The notes beneath the pieces are model-generated. The model saw nothing but the letters and a program-made list of their open reading frames with translations. It was not told where the DNA came from and made no database searches. 64,000 nucleotides of DNA from Paulinella micropora (Eukaryota > Cercozoa > Imbricatea > Euglyphida > Paulinellidae): positions 1 through 64,000 of the forward strand of contig WBZZ01005253.1 of NCBI GenBank assembly GCA_019918135.1, given 5' to 3'. A program made the position numbers and the translations under genes. This document shows, piece after piece, positions 1-11,835 of the stretch (its first letter is position 1; every line of letters begins with the position of its first letter).

Positions 1-46
1 TATAAAATAAAAATATTTTTTGGAAAAAATATATTCCAATAAATAT

Positions 47-271
47 ATGGCGAACACCATCGACTATGGCGGACACACATGGAACTTGGACAAGTTGGCG
101 GAAGCAAAAATAACATATCAGATAAGGCAAAACAAGTTATATGTTAAAAAGCCGAACGGAACTAGGTTTTATGACATAACAACGACAAGGGGAGCACTAT
201 CTGACCCTGAAAGGTTTTATTCTGAACCTGAGCGAAAACAAAGGGAAGAAAATATGTTGAACCACAAGTAA
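47..271 (+). CDS. Small hypothetical protein at the left edge of the viral element
   Basis: A 74-residue ORF. I chose the ATG at 47 over the upstream TTG at 20 because the leader before 47 is plain AT-rich sequence. The protein is charged, with an N-terminal GGHTW segment and a Lys/Glu-rich C-terminus. No signal peptide, membrane segment or recognised domain is visible. It stops just before the polymerase-like reading frame begins, so it could be a separate small gene or the displaced 5' part of the broken polymerase gene. The reading is clean but short, and the function is unknown. Confidence 0.45.
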   Translation: MANTIDYGGHTWNLDKLAEAKITYQIRQNKLYVKKPNGTRFYDITTTRGALSDPERFYSEPERKQREENMLNHK

Positions 272-3200
272 TTGAGTTCAATGGCTATAAACTAATAAGG
301 ATTGACACTGAACACAAACTACCTGTGGGGCAATCGGTATATACTATTAAATTAAGTAAATCAATGTCTAAAAAGTGAAAAAGTTTCCATTAGAGGGTAT
401 TATTGGTATGATAGGATCCTAATTGAAGACTTTAAAACACTTTACAAAGACAATGACTTAATACAAATACGTATTAGTGCTATTCCTTCAACTTGGAATG
501 TACAAAACCAAAAATTAATAAAAGTAAAAGATTTCAATTTAGAAGATATACTGACTAGATTAGAATCTATACTGCAATCAAACGACGAAAACTATATGGA
601 CGAAGAAGGAGCAACTATGGAACTTATTGATTTCAATTTTGTGGGTGTAAGGATGCCAGAAGGGGAGAGAAAGCAATAACTACAGAAACAGACATGTATA
701 AAAAGAAAGGTGTAATACGAATAAACAATGACGACAACATATGTTTGGCAAGGGCAATAGTTGTAGCGAAAGCAAAGATAGAAAACACAAAGTCACAAAT
801 CAAGGAGGACGCAGAATCCAAGACGAACTGGCAAACAAACTGCACGAGGAGGCTGGTGTCATGAAAGATTTATGTGGGCTTTCTGAAATTAGTGAGTTTG
901 CTAAGCACATTGACTACAACATTGTTATTGTTGAATATCCAGACAAAATAGTTTATAAGACTGAGATGAAGGACAAAAGGAACATATACATACTAAAAAC
1001 AATGAACCATTACGACACCATAACAAGTATGAAAGCATTCTTATCAAAACGAAACTTTTGCGAGAAATGTATGAAGGGATACGAACATAATCACGCATGT
1101 GAATTCAAATGTAATATATGTCAAACTGAAGGATGTAAAGGATATGACAATATTTCAAAATGGAAAATGTGCAATGAGTGTAATAGAAAGTTTCCGAATG
1201 ATGAATGTTTCAATAATCATAAACAAAATAAGTTATGCGACACAAAGAAAAAATGTATCACTTGTGCTAAGACTTACAAAGGAGAACACAAATGTGGATA
1301 TGAAAAATGTAGGAACTGCAAAGAACTACAACCTCTATCACACCAATGTGAGTTAAAGAAAAAAGTGATACATGAACCATCAACCAAATATGTATTCTTT
1401 GATTTTGAAGCAAATCAAGAGACAGGAACACATATTATCAATCATTCTGAAAGTCAATATTTCGACGACAGCACACCAATCATACATAAAAACATTGAAC
1501 AATTCTGTGAGTGGTCATTGGGTGTAAAACATAAGGGTTATACATTCATAGCACATAATGCACGGGGATATGATTGTCAATTTGTATTGAAATGGTTGAT
1601 TGAAAAAGGAATAACTCCATTTGTGATATATGAAGGTGGTAAAATAATGATGATGTCTATTGGTAATGGGAAAGAACAGATTAGATTTATAGATTTTATC
1701 ATTTCTAACTATGCCTCTATCTGACTTTCCTGACACATTTGGACTTACTGAATTGAAAAAAGGATACTTTCCTCACTTCTTTAATAAAACAGACAATCAA
1801 ACATACATAGGCAAAATACCAGACATGGACGATTACGGATATAACTCATTCTCAAAGAATAAAAGAGATGATTTCTAAAATGGTATGGGAGCAAAAAGAC
1901 AAAGTATTTGATTTCAATAAAGAAATGATTGAATATTGTCATAGTGATGTAGATATACTAAGAGGGGTGTATTGAGTTTAGGAAGCAATTTATGGAGTTC
2001 GGAATTGATCCATTTCAATACACAACTATTGCCTCTACATGTATGGCACTATTCAAAGCAAACTACATGCCTGAGGACAGCATAGCAGTTATACCGACAA
2101 ACAGAACAGACAAAGCAAAAACAAGTCGTATGTGTGTGGAGTGGTTAGCATACAGAGAAAAAAAGGACAATGCTAAAATTCAACATGGTCTAAATGGTAA
2201 AGAAAAAATACTAAACTTACCCAAAGGTGTGAAAGCCTACTTAGACGGATATGACGAAAAGACAAAAACGGCATATGAGTTCCATGGTTGTTATTGGCAC
2301 GGGTGTCCTGAGTGTTTCAATGGAAATGAACTAAACAGAGAAAGGTCTGTGAATAAAACATTTGGACAACTATACAAAGAAACTAAACTACGCGAAACTT
2401 TAATCAAGCAACATCCGGAAGTTAGTCAATTAATAACAATATGGGGGTGTCAATGGAACAGGATACGAACAAAGGAAGAATTCAAAGGAGAAATAGAAGA
2501 GACATTAATTGAGCAAGAAGCAATCAATCCACGACATGCTATGTTTGGTGGAAGGACGAATGCTCTATCTCTATACTGGAAATCTATGAGTGAATATCAG
2601 TATGCAAAGTATATAGATGTGTGCTCTCTCTATCCGACTGTCATGTACTATGACCCCTATCCTGTGAAACATCACCAAACAATAAGAGGAAAAGAGGCAC
2701 ATGATATGTTGAATAATAAAACAGCATTTGGTGTAGCAAAAATAAAAATACTTCCGCCTAGAGGACTAATTCATCCTGTTCTACCATGTCAAGATAGAGG
2801 AAAGATGATGTATTATCTATGTAATAAATGTGGAAAGGAAGGATTACAGGACAAATGCCAACACACACAGACGAAGAGAGAACACTTACAGGCACATGGC
2901 GACACCACTTATTTACAAAGCCATACAAAAAAGGCTACAGACTTATTAAAACTTATGAATTATGGCATTGGAATGAACAGACAACAGAACTATTCAAAGA
3001 ATACATTAAGACCTTTTCTAAGAGTGAAACAGGAATCAAGTGGCTATCCATCAAATGTCATTACAGAAGAAGACAAAGACAATTACATTAAGGACTATGA
3101 AGAAAAAATGAAAATCAAATTGGACAAAAGCAAGATTGAAAAGAATGAAGGAAGAAGGGCTGTAGCGAAACTATGTCTTAACTCACTATGGGGAAAATTT

Positions 3201-4001
3201 GGACAACAAAACAACAAGACACAAACAAAAATCATAAGGAGTGAAGCCGAACTATTCAAAAATACTAAATGACAAGAAGATAAATGAAGTATCTATCAAT
3301 ATGATAAACAAAGAATGCTAGAACTATCTTACAACCTACACCCTGAAAAAGTATCTGACCCCTACAATACAAATACTGTGTAGCACTATTTACAACAGCA
3401 CATGCGCAAATGAGATTGTATGATATGATGGACAGATTAGGTAATAGAGTGTTATATCACGACACAGACAGCGTAATTTATTCCGTAGATGAGAAAGAAG
3501 GACAGATCAACAATACCGACTGGTGATTTATTGGGACAATGGACAGACGAATTGATAGACAAAAAGACGAAGGTAAGCAGAAAGATAACCACATTTATTG
3601 GAGCAGGACCTAAATCATACGGCTACATACTAAATGATGGAACAACCAAAATGAAATTAAAAGGATTTTCAATGAATTACGAGACTTGTAAAAAATTGAA
3701 CTTGGTTAATATGTTTAGTATCATAAGCAATGGATTGAAAGTACAAGACACTGAACTATCTAAAAAGGCATATGAAGAATTAGAAGACCTACTAGAAACA
3801 AAAGGAGAAAAGTGTATAGCAAAGAATGTAGCAGAGGCTGGAAATGTAATCATACACACCAACAGCAAAATAACAAGAAACAAAAAGACAAAAACAATTA
3901 CGTCAGAGCATTTACAAAAGATATTTTCATTTACTTACACTAAAAGAGTAATTCAACCTCTAAAAGAAAACCAGATCACGACATTACCATATGGATACTA
4001 A
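272..4001 (+). pseudogene. polB: Protein-primed family-B DNA polymerase, broken by many frameshifts
   Basis: This is the replicative polymerase of Polinton/virophage-class elements, with 3'-5' exonuclease and polymerase activities; the family primes from a terminal protein. All six core motifs are readable but lie in different frames: Exo I (DFEANQ, about 1400), a GYDCQF Exo II (about 1550-1575), Exo III YCHSDVDIL (about 1930-1960), motif A DVCSLYP (about 2616-2640), motif B KLCLNSLWGKFG (about 3169-3205) and motif C YHDTDS (3455-3472). A Cys-rich CxxC cluster lies at about 1060-1350, before the exonuclease. Longest open pieces are 741-1724, 1992-3272 and 3489-4001. Frame breaks fall near 270, 376, 668, 790, 1715, 1880, 1970, 3270 and 3385. 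The 5' limit is uncertain. It cannot encode one protein as written; decay or homopolymer error are both possible. Confidence 0.85.
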
Positions 4002-4239
4002 GCAAAAAAAAAAGAAAAAAAGGAATTTACAAAAAAGAGAAAAAAAGAAAAAAAAAGGCATCTGGTAAAGAAGTGGTTTGTAAGAGTAAGCAGTGGGAGT
4101 TGAACCGACGACAACGACGGACAACACCACCAACATACTAATTACACCACCCATCACCATACCACGAGAGGGAGCATAAAAAAACACTTTTTTTGTCGGT
4201 GCTTGCTTTGGTTTCGGTTTTCTCCTCAGTCAAAGCGCA

Positions 4240-4817
4240 ATGTTATCACATGTTTTTTATCAGAGAATGCGAAAACAAAAAATCATACTTTTCGTTTTCG
4301 CACTTTTGGCCTACTTTGTAGCAGCTCACCTTGACGAGATGAGTGATTACGTTGATGATGAGGCTAAAGATGACTATCAAAATGAAATTTCAAGCGATGA
4401 TGATGTTGAAAGAGAAGAAAATAATTGTTTGAATATTATTCAGACAAAAGAAAGAACAAAATTATTTCCGACAAAATAGCCTTGGAGACAAAGAAAAAAA
4501 ACTTGTCAAAAAAGATAAGACAAATTAAACTTGAACTTGACGAGGTAGAACGAAGACTCGAAGCTGTCGAACAAAGAGACAATGAAATACAAGAGGAAAG
4601 AAAGCAATTAGAAAATGCAAGGAAAGTTAAAAGGCAGAGAATTAGAAAGGAAAAAGAGACCAAAAAAGAAATAGCATTTTTTGAAAGATGGTTAGAAAAA
4701 AATAAATTTCCAATGTCCCGTCAAGAGGAAAATTACGCAAGAAATTTGATTGGTGGTGGAAAAACATTTGAGGAAGTTATTGTAAAGTATAAATTGTATA
4801 TTGAAGGAGTAAGGTAG
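4240..4817 (+). CDS. Coiled-coil protein with N-terminal signal/anchor, one frame break
   Basis: Two overlapping ORFs (4240-4479 and 4425-4817) read as one protein if one base is lost near 4424. The first part has a basic start and a hydrophobic stretch (IILFVFALLAYFVAA), typical of a signal peptide or signal anchor, then an acidic Asp/Glu segment. The second part is a long Lys/Glu-rich coiled coil ending in a GGGKTFEEV segment. I do not recognise the family. It follows the polymerase and precedes another small basic protein, in the region where related elements carry unconserved genes. Confidence 0.5.
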
Positions 4818-5032
4818 AGTTGTGTGATTTGTGCTGTCTGCCTACCTGCTCACTTCTCATCAATGAACATGACACACATTTCACAACAACATAAAAGCAC
4901 ACTTGTTATTTGACTATTTTTTCAAAAGAATTTTAAAAGAATTATTTATTTTTACAAAATTATCAAAAAACAACGGCTTCAAGGCACTGCCCTCACATGT
5001 TTTTTTGTGCTTTTTGGTATGGGGCAGGAACC
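4818..5032. other. AT-rich intergenic gap
   Basis: An AT-rich spacer between two hypothetical genes. I see no ORF of note, no hairpin and no repeat. Confidence 0.5.
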
Positions 5033-5481
5033 ATGCCACCTAAGAAGAAGTCTCCTTCCAAGCCGACTGCTGAGGAGCCCGATGAGGTTCCATCTGAAGT
5101 TCCTGCTGAAGTTCCTTCAACCCAGACGCCAAGCATCCATTGCACGAAGACCCTGTGCTTCAAACTGAGGTTGAACGAAAAGAAAAAAATATCAGTCCTT
5201 TTGAGAAATTGGGTGTAAAGTTGAAGGAGAATGAGCCAGAAAAGTATTGGGAAGAGAAACAAGTTTGGGTTAAGTTTTCCGACAAGTACGATGAGCCAGA
5301 CCAAGTGGCTGAGAAGAAAAAACCTGATTTCAAAGAAGCAGTTTTGATGGGGGCCCGGAAAGCAGATCCCAATAGTTATGTTGCTCTTGGAAGCGACGGT
5401 GTGATAAGGGTCTTTATATCATGGTCTGCTTTGAAGGGTTATTATATCAAAAAGAAAGGGTTCCTTTCTACACAAAGGTGA
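5033..5481 (+). CDS. Small basic/acidic hypothetical protein, one frame break
   Basis: Starts at the ATG at 5033 (MPPKKKSPSKP), a Lys/Pro-rich head suggestive of nucleic-acid binding or nuclear targeting, followed by repeats of the type EVPSEVPAEVP. The frame changes near 5140, and the second half (to 5481) continues with a charged segment and a folded-looking C-terminus (SDGVIRVFISWSALKGYY). The two halves together would make about 150 residues. No known domain is recognised. Confidence 0.45.
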
Positions 5482-5647
5482 CTATAAGTCAAGAATGACT
5501 TTCTTTTTTCTTTCGCGTGTTCCAGTGCGGACATTTGATTGGTCTATTTCCTCTCTTTTAAGTAAATGCTTTGTTGCTTATCTTTAGTTAGTTGTTTCAG
5601 TTCTTTATTAATATCTGTCTCTTCCGGATCGTCGGTAGTGTCAGTCT

Positions 5648-6472
5648 TTAATAAATGACGTGGTGTACAACATCATCATTTGTTAATACAATCCGGTATC
5701 CCTTACGTGCTTTGACAGTGTAGATTTGCTTGCTCCATGTCTTTCCTCCCTTTTCTAAAATGTGTTTCTTGTTCAACTTTCTAACTCTGTCTCCTTCTTT
5801 GAAACCAAATAAATATTTATCAACATATCTATGTTGTTGGCTAATATCATATCCTTTAAATACATCAATTGGCGCCGCCTTAATCGCTGAATGTTCTTTC
5901 TTGTTATAATAATAAACAACATCTTCAATATAACTTATCCAATCAAAATTACGATTAAAAGCCCATAATACATGTAATCTTTCTCTAAGTGTTCTAACAA
6001 ATCTATCAACAATACCTAACGAATTATGATCACCTACTTCAACCATAAATTGTTCAATTCCATTATTTCTCATCCACTCACCAACTGCACCTTTAAACTC
6101 ACCGCCATTGTCTGATATGTATGCTTTTGGCTTTGGTAATTTCTTGAGTGCATCTAAAACTGTGGTAGAAAATTTATTCTTTATAGGTATTGTGTGAGCA
6201 TAGCGACTATGAATATCAATCCAAATAAGGGCAAAATTATAATTTTTATTTTTTGTAGCAACCTTACTCATATCCATTAAATCAATATTGACCATATCCA
6301 ATACTTTGTCCGCTCATATTGTTGTTCCTCTAGTCCTCGGTTTAGTCTGACGAAATAATTCTTGGGCAGTTTTGGTCTTTTCTTCCTCTGTTGGATCGCC
6401 TCGCGGAGTATCTTCTAGTTGTGTATCCTTATCCTGTGCATTAATATTGCTAGTGGTGTGTTTGTGGTCCAT
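5648..6472 (-). pseudogene. Retroviral-type (rve) integrase with one in-frame TGA
   Basis: The core of a DDE integrase, the enzyme that inserts Polintons and related viruses into the host genome. The first Asp is in VNIDLMDM, the second in YISDNGGEF, and the third acidic position falls in GIVDRFVRTLRERL, where many retroviral integrases have Glu. A C-terminal beta-rich segment (GDRVRKLNKK) follows. The ATG at 6472 overlaps the stop of the upstream acidic gene as TAATG. An in-frame TGA (6316-6314) lies just before the catalytic core; translation could restart at 6292, but the family-like leader reads through the stop. The N-terminal zinc-binding HHCC module is not evident. Confidence 0.8.
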
Positions 6473-6992
6473 TAGAATTTCAAAAATATCTTATCTGCTT
6501 CCTTACTTTTTTCTTTACTTTTTGGTGTATTGTTATATACATTAACTGATATTTTTTCGCTTCGTTTTTTACCGCCTCGTTGTTTTACGCCTGTTGGTTC
6601 ATTATCTTCGCTTTCTTCACTTTCACTTTCTTCTTCTTCTTCGCTGTCATTCTCTGGCTTCTTTGGTTGTGTGATTTCTTTGTGTTTTTCTTCTTGGGCT
6701 TTTTGGCATTCTTTTTTATCTTTCTAAGCATATGATTTGCAATAACCTCAGACATATCAATTTCGCTATCGCTTTCGCTTGATTCATCTTCAATCTCAGG
6801 ATTTTTAAGTATCTCTTTCGCAACACTAACTTCAGCATCAGTCTCAATAAGTTCTTCCACTGATGCTTCTTTTAATTCTCCTTTTTTACGAAGCCTTTCA
6901 CGAGCCCATTCGTCCTTTCGCCGTTCAGCATTTTCTCTATTTGCTTGAACTGCTTTCTTCCAGTTTTCCTTTGATGCTTCCTTTGAAGGCAT
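6472..6992 (-). CDS. Highly charged hypothetical protein upstream of integrase, one frame break
   Basis: Begins MPSKEASKENWKKAV at 6992 and runs as a Lys/Glu-rich helical protein with an acidic patch (ESSESDSEIDMSEV). Near 6710 the frame changes inside an A-rich run. The alternative frame stays Glu/Lys-rich and then reads a basic segment (GVKQRGGKKRSEK) to a TAA at 6474-6472, which overlaps the integrase ATG by one base. The coupling suggests co-expression with the integrase; an accessory DNA-binding role is only a guess. Composition alone gives no family. Confidence 0.5.
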
Positions 6993-7039
6993 TGATTACA
7001 GATGATTGATACTACACTAGATAGTTATATTTTTGTTAG

Positions 7040-7083
7040 TATAATTTAACAAAAAAAAATTAAAATATTTAATTATATAATCT
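7040..7083 (+). promoter_or_regulatory. TATATAA element 3 nt before the fibre start
   Basis: TATATAA sits at 7074-7080, three bases before the ATG. The same arrangement is seen before 11464, and in variant form before the minus-strand starts at 19866 and 20182. It may be a viral late-promoter or initiator element. Based on four sites only. Confidence 0.35.
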
Positions 7084-10000
7084 ATGTCGCAATATAAATC
7101 ATTACTTGGCCTTAATGAGTTGGCGGTTGATAGTCTAAACATACTTAACTTAGACTTAACGAACACCAACATAGTAGGTTTAAATACAGACAGAGTGCCA
7201 GAAGATGCTGACCCCGTAAATCTTTATTACACTGACGGACGGTTTGACACAAGATTATCTACCAAATCAACTACAGACATAAAAGAAGGAAAGAATTTAT
7301 ACTACACAGAGCAACGAGTAAGGGATAATGACGAAGTCAAAGCCTCAACTCAACACAGAAGCAATACTTCCAATCCGCACCAAACAAGTTTATATAATTT
7401 GATAGACACAAACATATCCGCTCCAACGGTCGGGCAATACTTAACATATAATGATGTAGATGGTAAATGGAGAAATACAACAATCGGCTCAATTGATACA
7501 CTCACAGATGTAGTCATTACAGCACCAGTGGCGATGAATAGTTATCTAACATATAACTCAATAAACTGGGTCAATAAAACATTCCCGATAAATGTTGATG
7601 AATTCGGCAACATTAGTATGGGAGGTAATCTAAATATAACAGGTGTCAATTTACTAAATACCAAAGATGTTGATACTTGGATATCAGAGCACGAAGACAA
7701 TAATGATAAAGTGTCAGCGGATGGTTCAATTGATACACACAGCGACTGTACAATAACAACACCTACCAATAACCAACTGCTCATTTATAGCACAGGACAA
7801 TGGAGAAACACAAACTCTCCTTTCGTAAGATTAGATGGTCTTGCCATGATGATAGCGGATTTAAATATGGGAGGATTTAACATAACAAATGTCGGTAATG
7901 TTGATGGTATTGATGTTTCTGCCCTTGATAGTTCCGCGGTTAAATTAACAGGAGACCAAACAATAACTGGGAATAAAACATTTACTACTTATGTGGGGTA
8001 AAAGACTCAAATCCATTAAATACAGGTAAGTTATTCTTCAATTACAACAATAATATGGGTTCTATTTATTCGTCGGAGGTAGGTGGAGCAACGGGCTATC
8101 CATTATCTTTTGTAGGCTCGTCCATACTTTTTGCTCCAACAACAGGGGGTAGAATGACATTGACAAATAATGTTTTAAATTTTAACAGCACAACAGCAAT
8201 CAGCGGACTTCCAGCACCATTCTATGACAATGATGCTTCAACAAAAGCATATACCGATACGAAACTAGCCAAGGACGGAGCAACGGCTATGACGGGTAGT
8301 TTAAATATGGGTGGATTTAACATAACAAATGTTGGTAATGTTGATGGTATTGATGTATCCACCCTTGATACCGCAGTCGTCAAACTAACAGGAGACCAAA
8401 CCATAGCAGGAACCAAAACATTCAGCAACATAATAAATGCTAGTGCGGGGATTGATATGAAAAGTCAAAGCATAACAAATGTTAATTTTGTTGATGGTGT
8501 TGATGTTTCAGCCCTTGATACTTCGGTGGTTAAACTAACAGGAGACCAAACCATAGCAGGGAATAAAAAATTTACATCAACTTTGGAAGTAAGTGGTTCG
8601 TCCAATCCAACTACTTTTGACGGCATTGGCATAGCCTTTGATACAAAAATAGGAATGATTGCAGCACAAAAAACAGCGACAGCGACTTGGTATCCGATAC
8701 AAATAACGGGGTCGTATGTTGAGTTATATTCAGGTAATACTTTAATTATAACCGCAACAGGCACTACACTATCTTTGAATAATAACAAAATAACAAACTT
8801 AGCCACACCATCAGCAACAACGGACGGAGCAAACAAAAGTTATGTTGATACATTAGACGGGCAAAATGTGAAACTAACAGGAGACCAAACCATAGCAGGA
8901 ATTAAGACATATAGCAGTGGTGTTGAAATAACGGGAAATTCAATCAATTCAACAACAAAGGGCACATTTATCGTTTTCAATTCTACCAGTAATATCGGGT
9001 CAATTGCTAGTTTGGATATGAAAACTGCAACATATTACAACTTTGAAATTTCTGCGAAAAAAATAAGTTTTATTATTGACAGGACGATTGTCGGTTGGGT
9101 AAATGCTTCGGGGTTAGATTGTAATAGTAGCAAAATAGCCAACCTTGGAACTCCGACATTAGCGACCGATGGCGCAACAAAAGGGTATGCGGACACATTG
9201 GACGGGCAAAATGTAAAACTATCAACAGACCAAACCATAACAGGAAGCAAAACATTTAATGGGGCGAGCACTGTGATAAAATATCTAACTTTAACTAACA
9301 ATGCAGATTTTAATAATCAAACTATCACTAATGGCGGAAATATAACATATAATGGGGCGAGGATATTAAACCAAAATGGAGGTGATATATTCTTTTCACA
9401 GACATCAGGAGATTATCAGTATTTCTTATTTACTCTAAATACTGCTACAAGTGGAACCGCAGACCAACGAGGATATGTATTCACGAATGTAGCATCTGAT
9501 GTAAAAGGGGCGGGACTTTATATTTCAAAACTTTTGGATAATAAAAGTGCTTCGTCTGACATTGTCCGTTTTAACAATGCTGGCGGTATGCGGTTTTATG
9601 GTGCCTTAGATATGAACTCAAACAACATAACAAGTGCTGGAACAATAACTTCAACCGCAGGAATAACTACGACAACATTAACAACGAGCGACAAAATAAC
9701 AACAGCATCAGGCAAACCAATAATTATAGGCAACTCAACAAAAGGAGTAGGTGCGACGGGAGGATTAGAATTATATGGAACGGCGAGCAACACCGCGGGG
9801 CCACATATACAGGCAATAACAACGGCTGATGCTTATCCAACATTTCAACAACTAAACTGGGCACACGATAATGTCAATTTAAGTTTTGATGCTTATTTTG
9901 ATGGCACGAACTGGAAATCAAGCCACAGCGGTTCAAACTTTCTAATTCAAAAAGGTGGCAAACTCGCTTTTTATTATAAATCAGGAATAACGGCAGGAAG

Positions 10001-10862
10001 CAATATATCTTTCACTGAGGCAATGAACATAAGCACAGCGGGATTAATAACTGCGAATGCGGGGATTACATACTCTGGCGTGCTAACTACCACAACTAAT
10101 AATGGAGCGAAAATAGGAATTCAAGGACAAACAGACGGGACGAATGCGAGAGGAATATTTGTATGGGATAGCAGTGATTCAAACTGGGGGATTTATATGT
10201 CTCAGTCTGGTTCAGGTAAATCATTAAGTGGAGGAACAGCACCAGCAGGAGGAGGTGGAGGATTAACTTCTTATGCTATTAGATTTAGAGTGAATAATTC
10301 TTCAACGAGTGGGTTCATATGGGAGAATGGTTCAAATACTGCTTTAATGTCATTAAGAGCGAGCGATGGACAATTATGGGTATTATCTAATCCAATTCAA
10401 TATTCAGACAGGAGAAAAAAAGAAGATATAAAGGAATGCTTAGGCTTAGATTTTATTAATAAGTTAAATCCAGTTTGCTATCGTATGAATCATGACAAAA
10501 AGAAATGTAGGACTGGCTTAATAGCACAGGAATTAGAAGAAATACTAACAGAAATGGATATGTTAGATTTTGGCGGATTTATAAAAGAAACAATTATGGT
10601 TCCGTGTCCAAAGCAAAGAAAAGAATACGAATTGAAAGGTGTGAGTGTTAATCCAGAAGATGTTAAATGTATTAATAGTGGCGATGTCGGTTATGGCATA
10701 GGTTATTCCGAGTTTATAGCCCCGTTAATTAAGGCCGTTCAACAATTATCAGAAAAGGTAGTTAATTTAGAAAAAGAAAATAAAAATCTTATGAATATAC
10801 TACAAGACCAAGCAAACCAACTAGCCGAAATCAGAGTGTCCGTTATTGATAATGTCAAATAA
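7084..10862 (+). CDS. Long fibre / tail-spike-like protein with C-terminal S74 chaperone domain
   Basis: About 1,260 residues, in two ORFs (7084-8001 and 8055-10862) that join if one G is restored in the GGGG run near 7998. The N-terminal part holds NLYYTDGR / NLYYTEQRV repeats seen in viral fibre proteins. The middle repeats a DLNMGGFNITNVGNVDG...KLTGDQTI unit several times, as expected for a trimeric beta-rich shaft. The C-terminus has the S74 intramolecular chaperone signature (YSDRRKKEDI, then GLIAQELEEIL) and a terminal coiled coil. In this family the Ser/Lys dyad cuts off the chaperone after trimer folding. Likely the receptor-binding fibre of the particle. Confidence 0.85.
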
Positions 10863-11202
10863 TACAACTAGACTTCATAGGCCACCGCCAGTCATTGAAA
10901 TAGACGGCGAACTAACACCAGAGTTGAAAAATCGTGTTTTAGACATTTCATTGAAGAATGAGGAAAAAAAAGTAGAGCACGAATTGGAAGATAACTGGAA
11001 TTGTTGTTGTATAACAAACAGACCGACAGACAGCCGACTTATTAAATACTTATTTCAAATGGGTATCATTATTGCCATTATAACCCTTTGTATCGTAAGG
11101 CTATCTGAAAAGAACTTACCTTGTGAGGTAGCCAACACTTATGTCGGAATTTTGACATTGCTTATCGGTATTTGCCTTCCATCACCTTCTTCAAAGAAAT
11201 GA
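10852..11202 (+). CDS. Small membrane protein with two predicted transmembrane segments
   Basis: A 116-residue protein whose ATG at 10852 overlaps the last codons of the fibre gene by 11 bases. A soluble N-terminal half holds NCCCI, followed by two hydrophobic stretches (FQMGIIIAIITLCIVRL and NTYVGILTLLIGICLP) separated by a short loop. Small two-span membrane proteins are frequent in virophage-class genomes, but I cannot assign a family. The overlap suggests expression with the fibre gene. Confidence 0.6.
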   Translation: MSNNTTRLHRPPPVIEIDGELTPELKNRVLDISLKNEEKKVEHELEDNWNCCCITNRPTDSRLIKYLFQMGIIIAIITLCIVRLSEKNLPCEVANTYVGILTLLIGICLPSPSSKK

Positions 11203-11439
11203 ACATTCATATACTTGAGTTTTATACCACATAGCATCATTTGAGCAAATTAAAGGAATGGCTTCATCAAAACTAACACACCAATCACTCATGGGCTTAT
11301 ACACACATTTAAATTTACTTTCTATTCCTTGCTTTATACAATAAGCACAACTCTCATTCTTTTTTTCGCTTATCTGTGAGTAAAAGTCGCAGGCCGTCCG
11401 TCCTAACACAGACCACATAAATAATAATATTAATAACAT
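11191..11439 (-). CDS. Small secreted, cysteine-rich protein
   Basis: An 82-residue ORF beginning with a clear signal peptide (MLLILLFMWSVLGRTA), then about eight cysteines in a short mature chain, as in disulfide-rich secreted proteins. It is on the opposite strand and overlaps the end of the two-span membrane gene by 12 bases, tail to tail. The family is unknown. A chance ORF is possible, but signal peptide plus regular cysteines favours a real gene. Confidence 0.5.
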   Translation of the reverse strand: MLLILLFMWSVLGRTACDFYSQISEKKNESCAYCIKQGIESKFKCVYKPMSDWCVSFDEAIPLICSNDAMWYKTQVYECSFL

Positions 11440-11453
11440 AATATATTACACAA

Positions 11454-11460
11454 TATATAA
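11454..11460 (+). promoter_or_regulatory. TATATAA element 3 nt before the 11464 gene
   Basis: TATATAA followed by ACA and the ATG, matching the spacing before the fibre gene at 7084. Confidence 0.35.
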
Positions 11461-11463
11461 ACA

Positions 11464-11826
11464 ATGTCGGAGCACAAATACCAAAAGATTATTTTTCTGA
11501 GCAATGATTTTGCTGGAGGAAGCAAAACATTTAATAAAAATATCCAAATGTCATTCACACCCACCAAAATGAATGTAAAATTTATCCACTATATGAACGA
11601 CCAGACCGAAACCAAAACAAGAATTCTTTATATGGATAGAATTGGAATTATTGGAACATTTGCGGACAGCACTACAGCAAACATTTCAAATCTCGGTTAT
11701 AATTTGGGTGTTGTAGGATGGACAGACGGCCAATATACATTTAAAGTCCTTGAAACTGACAGCGGAAATATTGACACAGGAAATTTAGCGGGCCGAATTG
11801 TTGTGTGCCTAGAATTCCTCGCTTAG
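11464..11826 (+). CDS. Hypothetical beta-rich protein, possible minor virion component
   Basis: A 120-residue protein with alternating hydrophobic residues throughout (KFIHYM, TRILYMDRIGIIGTF, GRIVVCLEFLA), suggesting a small beta sandwich. It has no signal peptide or membrane segment. It lies immediately before the packaging ATPase, ending 9 bases upstream of that start, inside the morphogenesis block, so a structural role is plausible but inferred from position only. Confidence 0.6.
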   Translation: MSEHKYQKIIFLSNDFAGGSKTFNKNIQMSFTPTKMNVKFIHYMNDQTETKTRILYMDRIGIIGTFADSTTANISNLGYNLGVVGWTDGQYTFKVLETDSGNIDTGNLAGRIVVCLEFLA

Positions 11827-11835
11827 AATATAGCA

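Noticed and set aside
4085..4150. tRNA-like sequence on the minus strand (GGTTCAACTCC B-box-like, TTAGTATGTTGG A-box-like)
   Set aside because: No matching acceptor stem or anticodon arm could be drawn; only the two box-like words are present.
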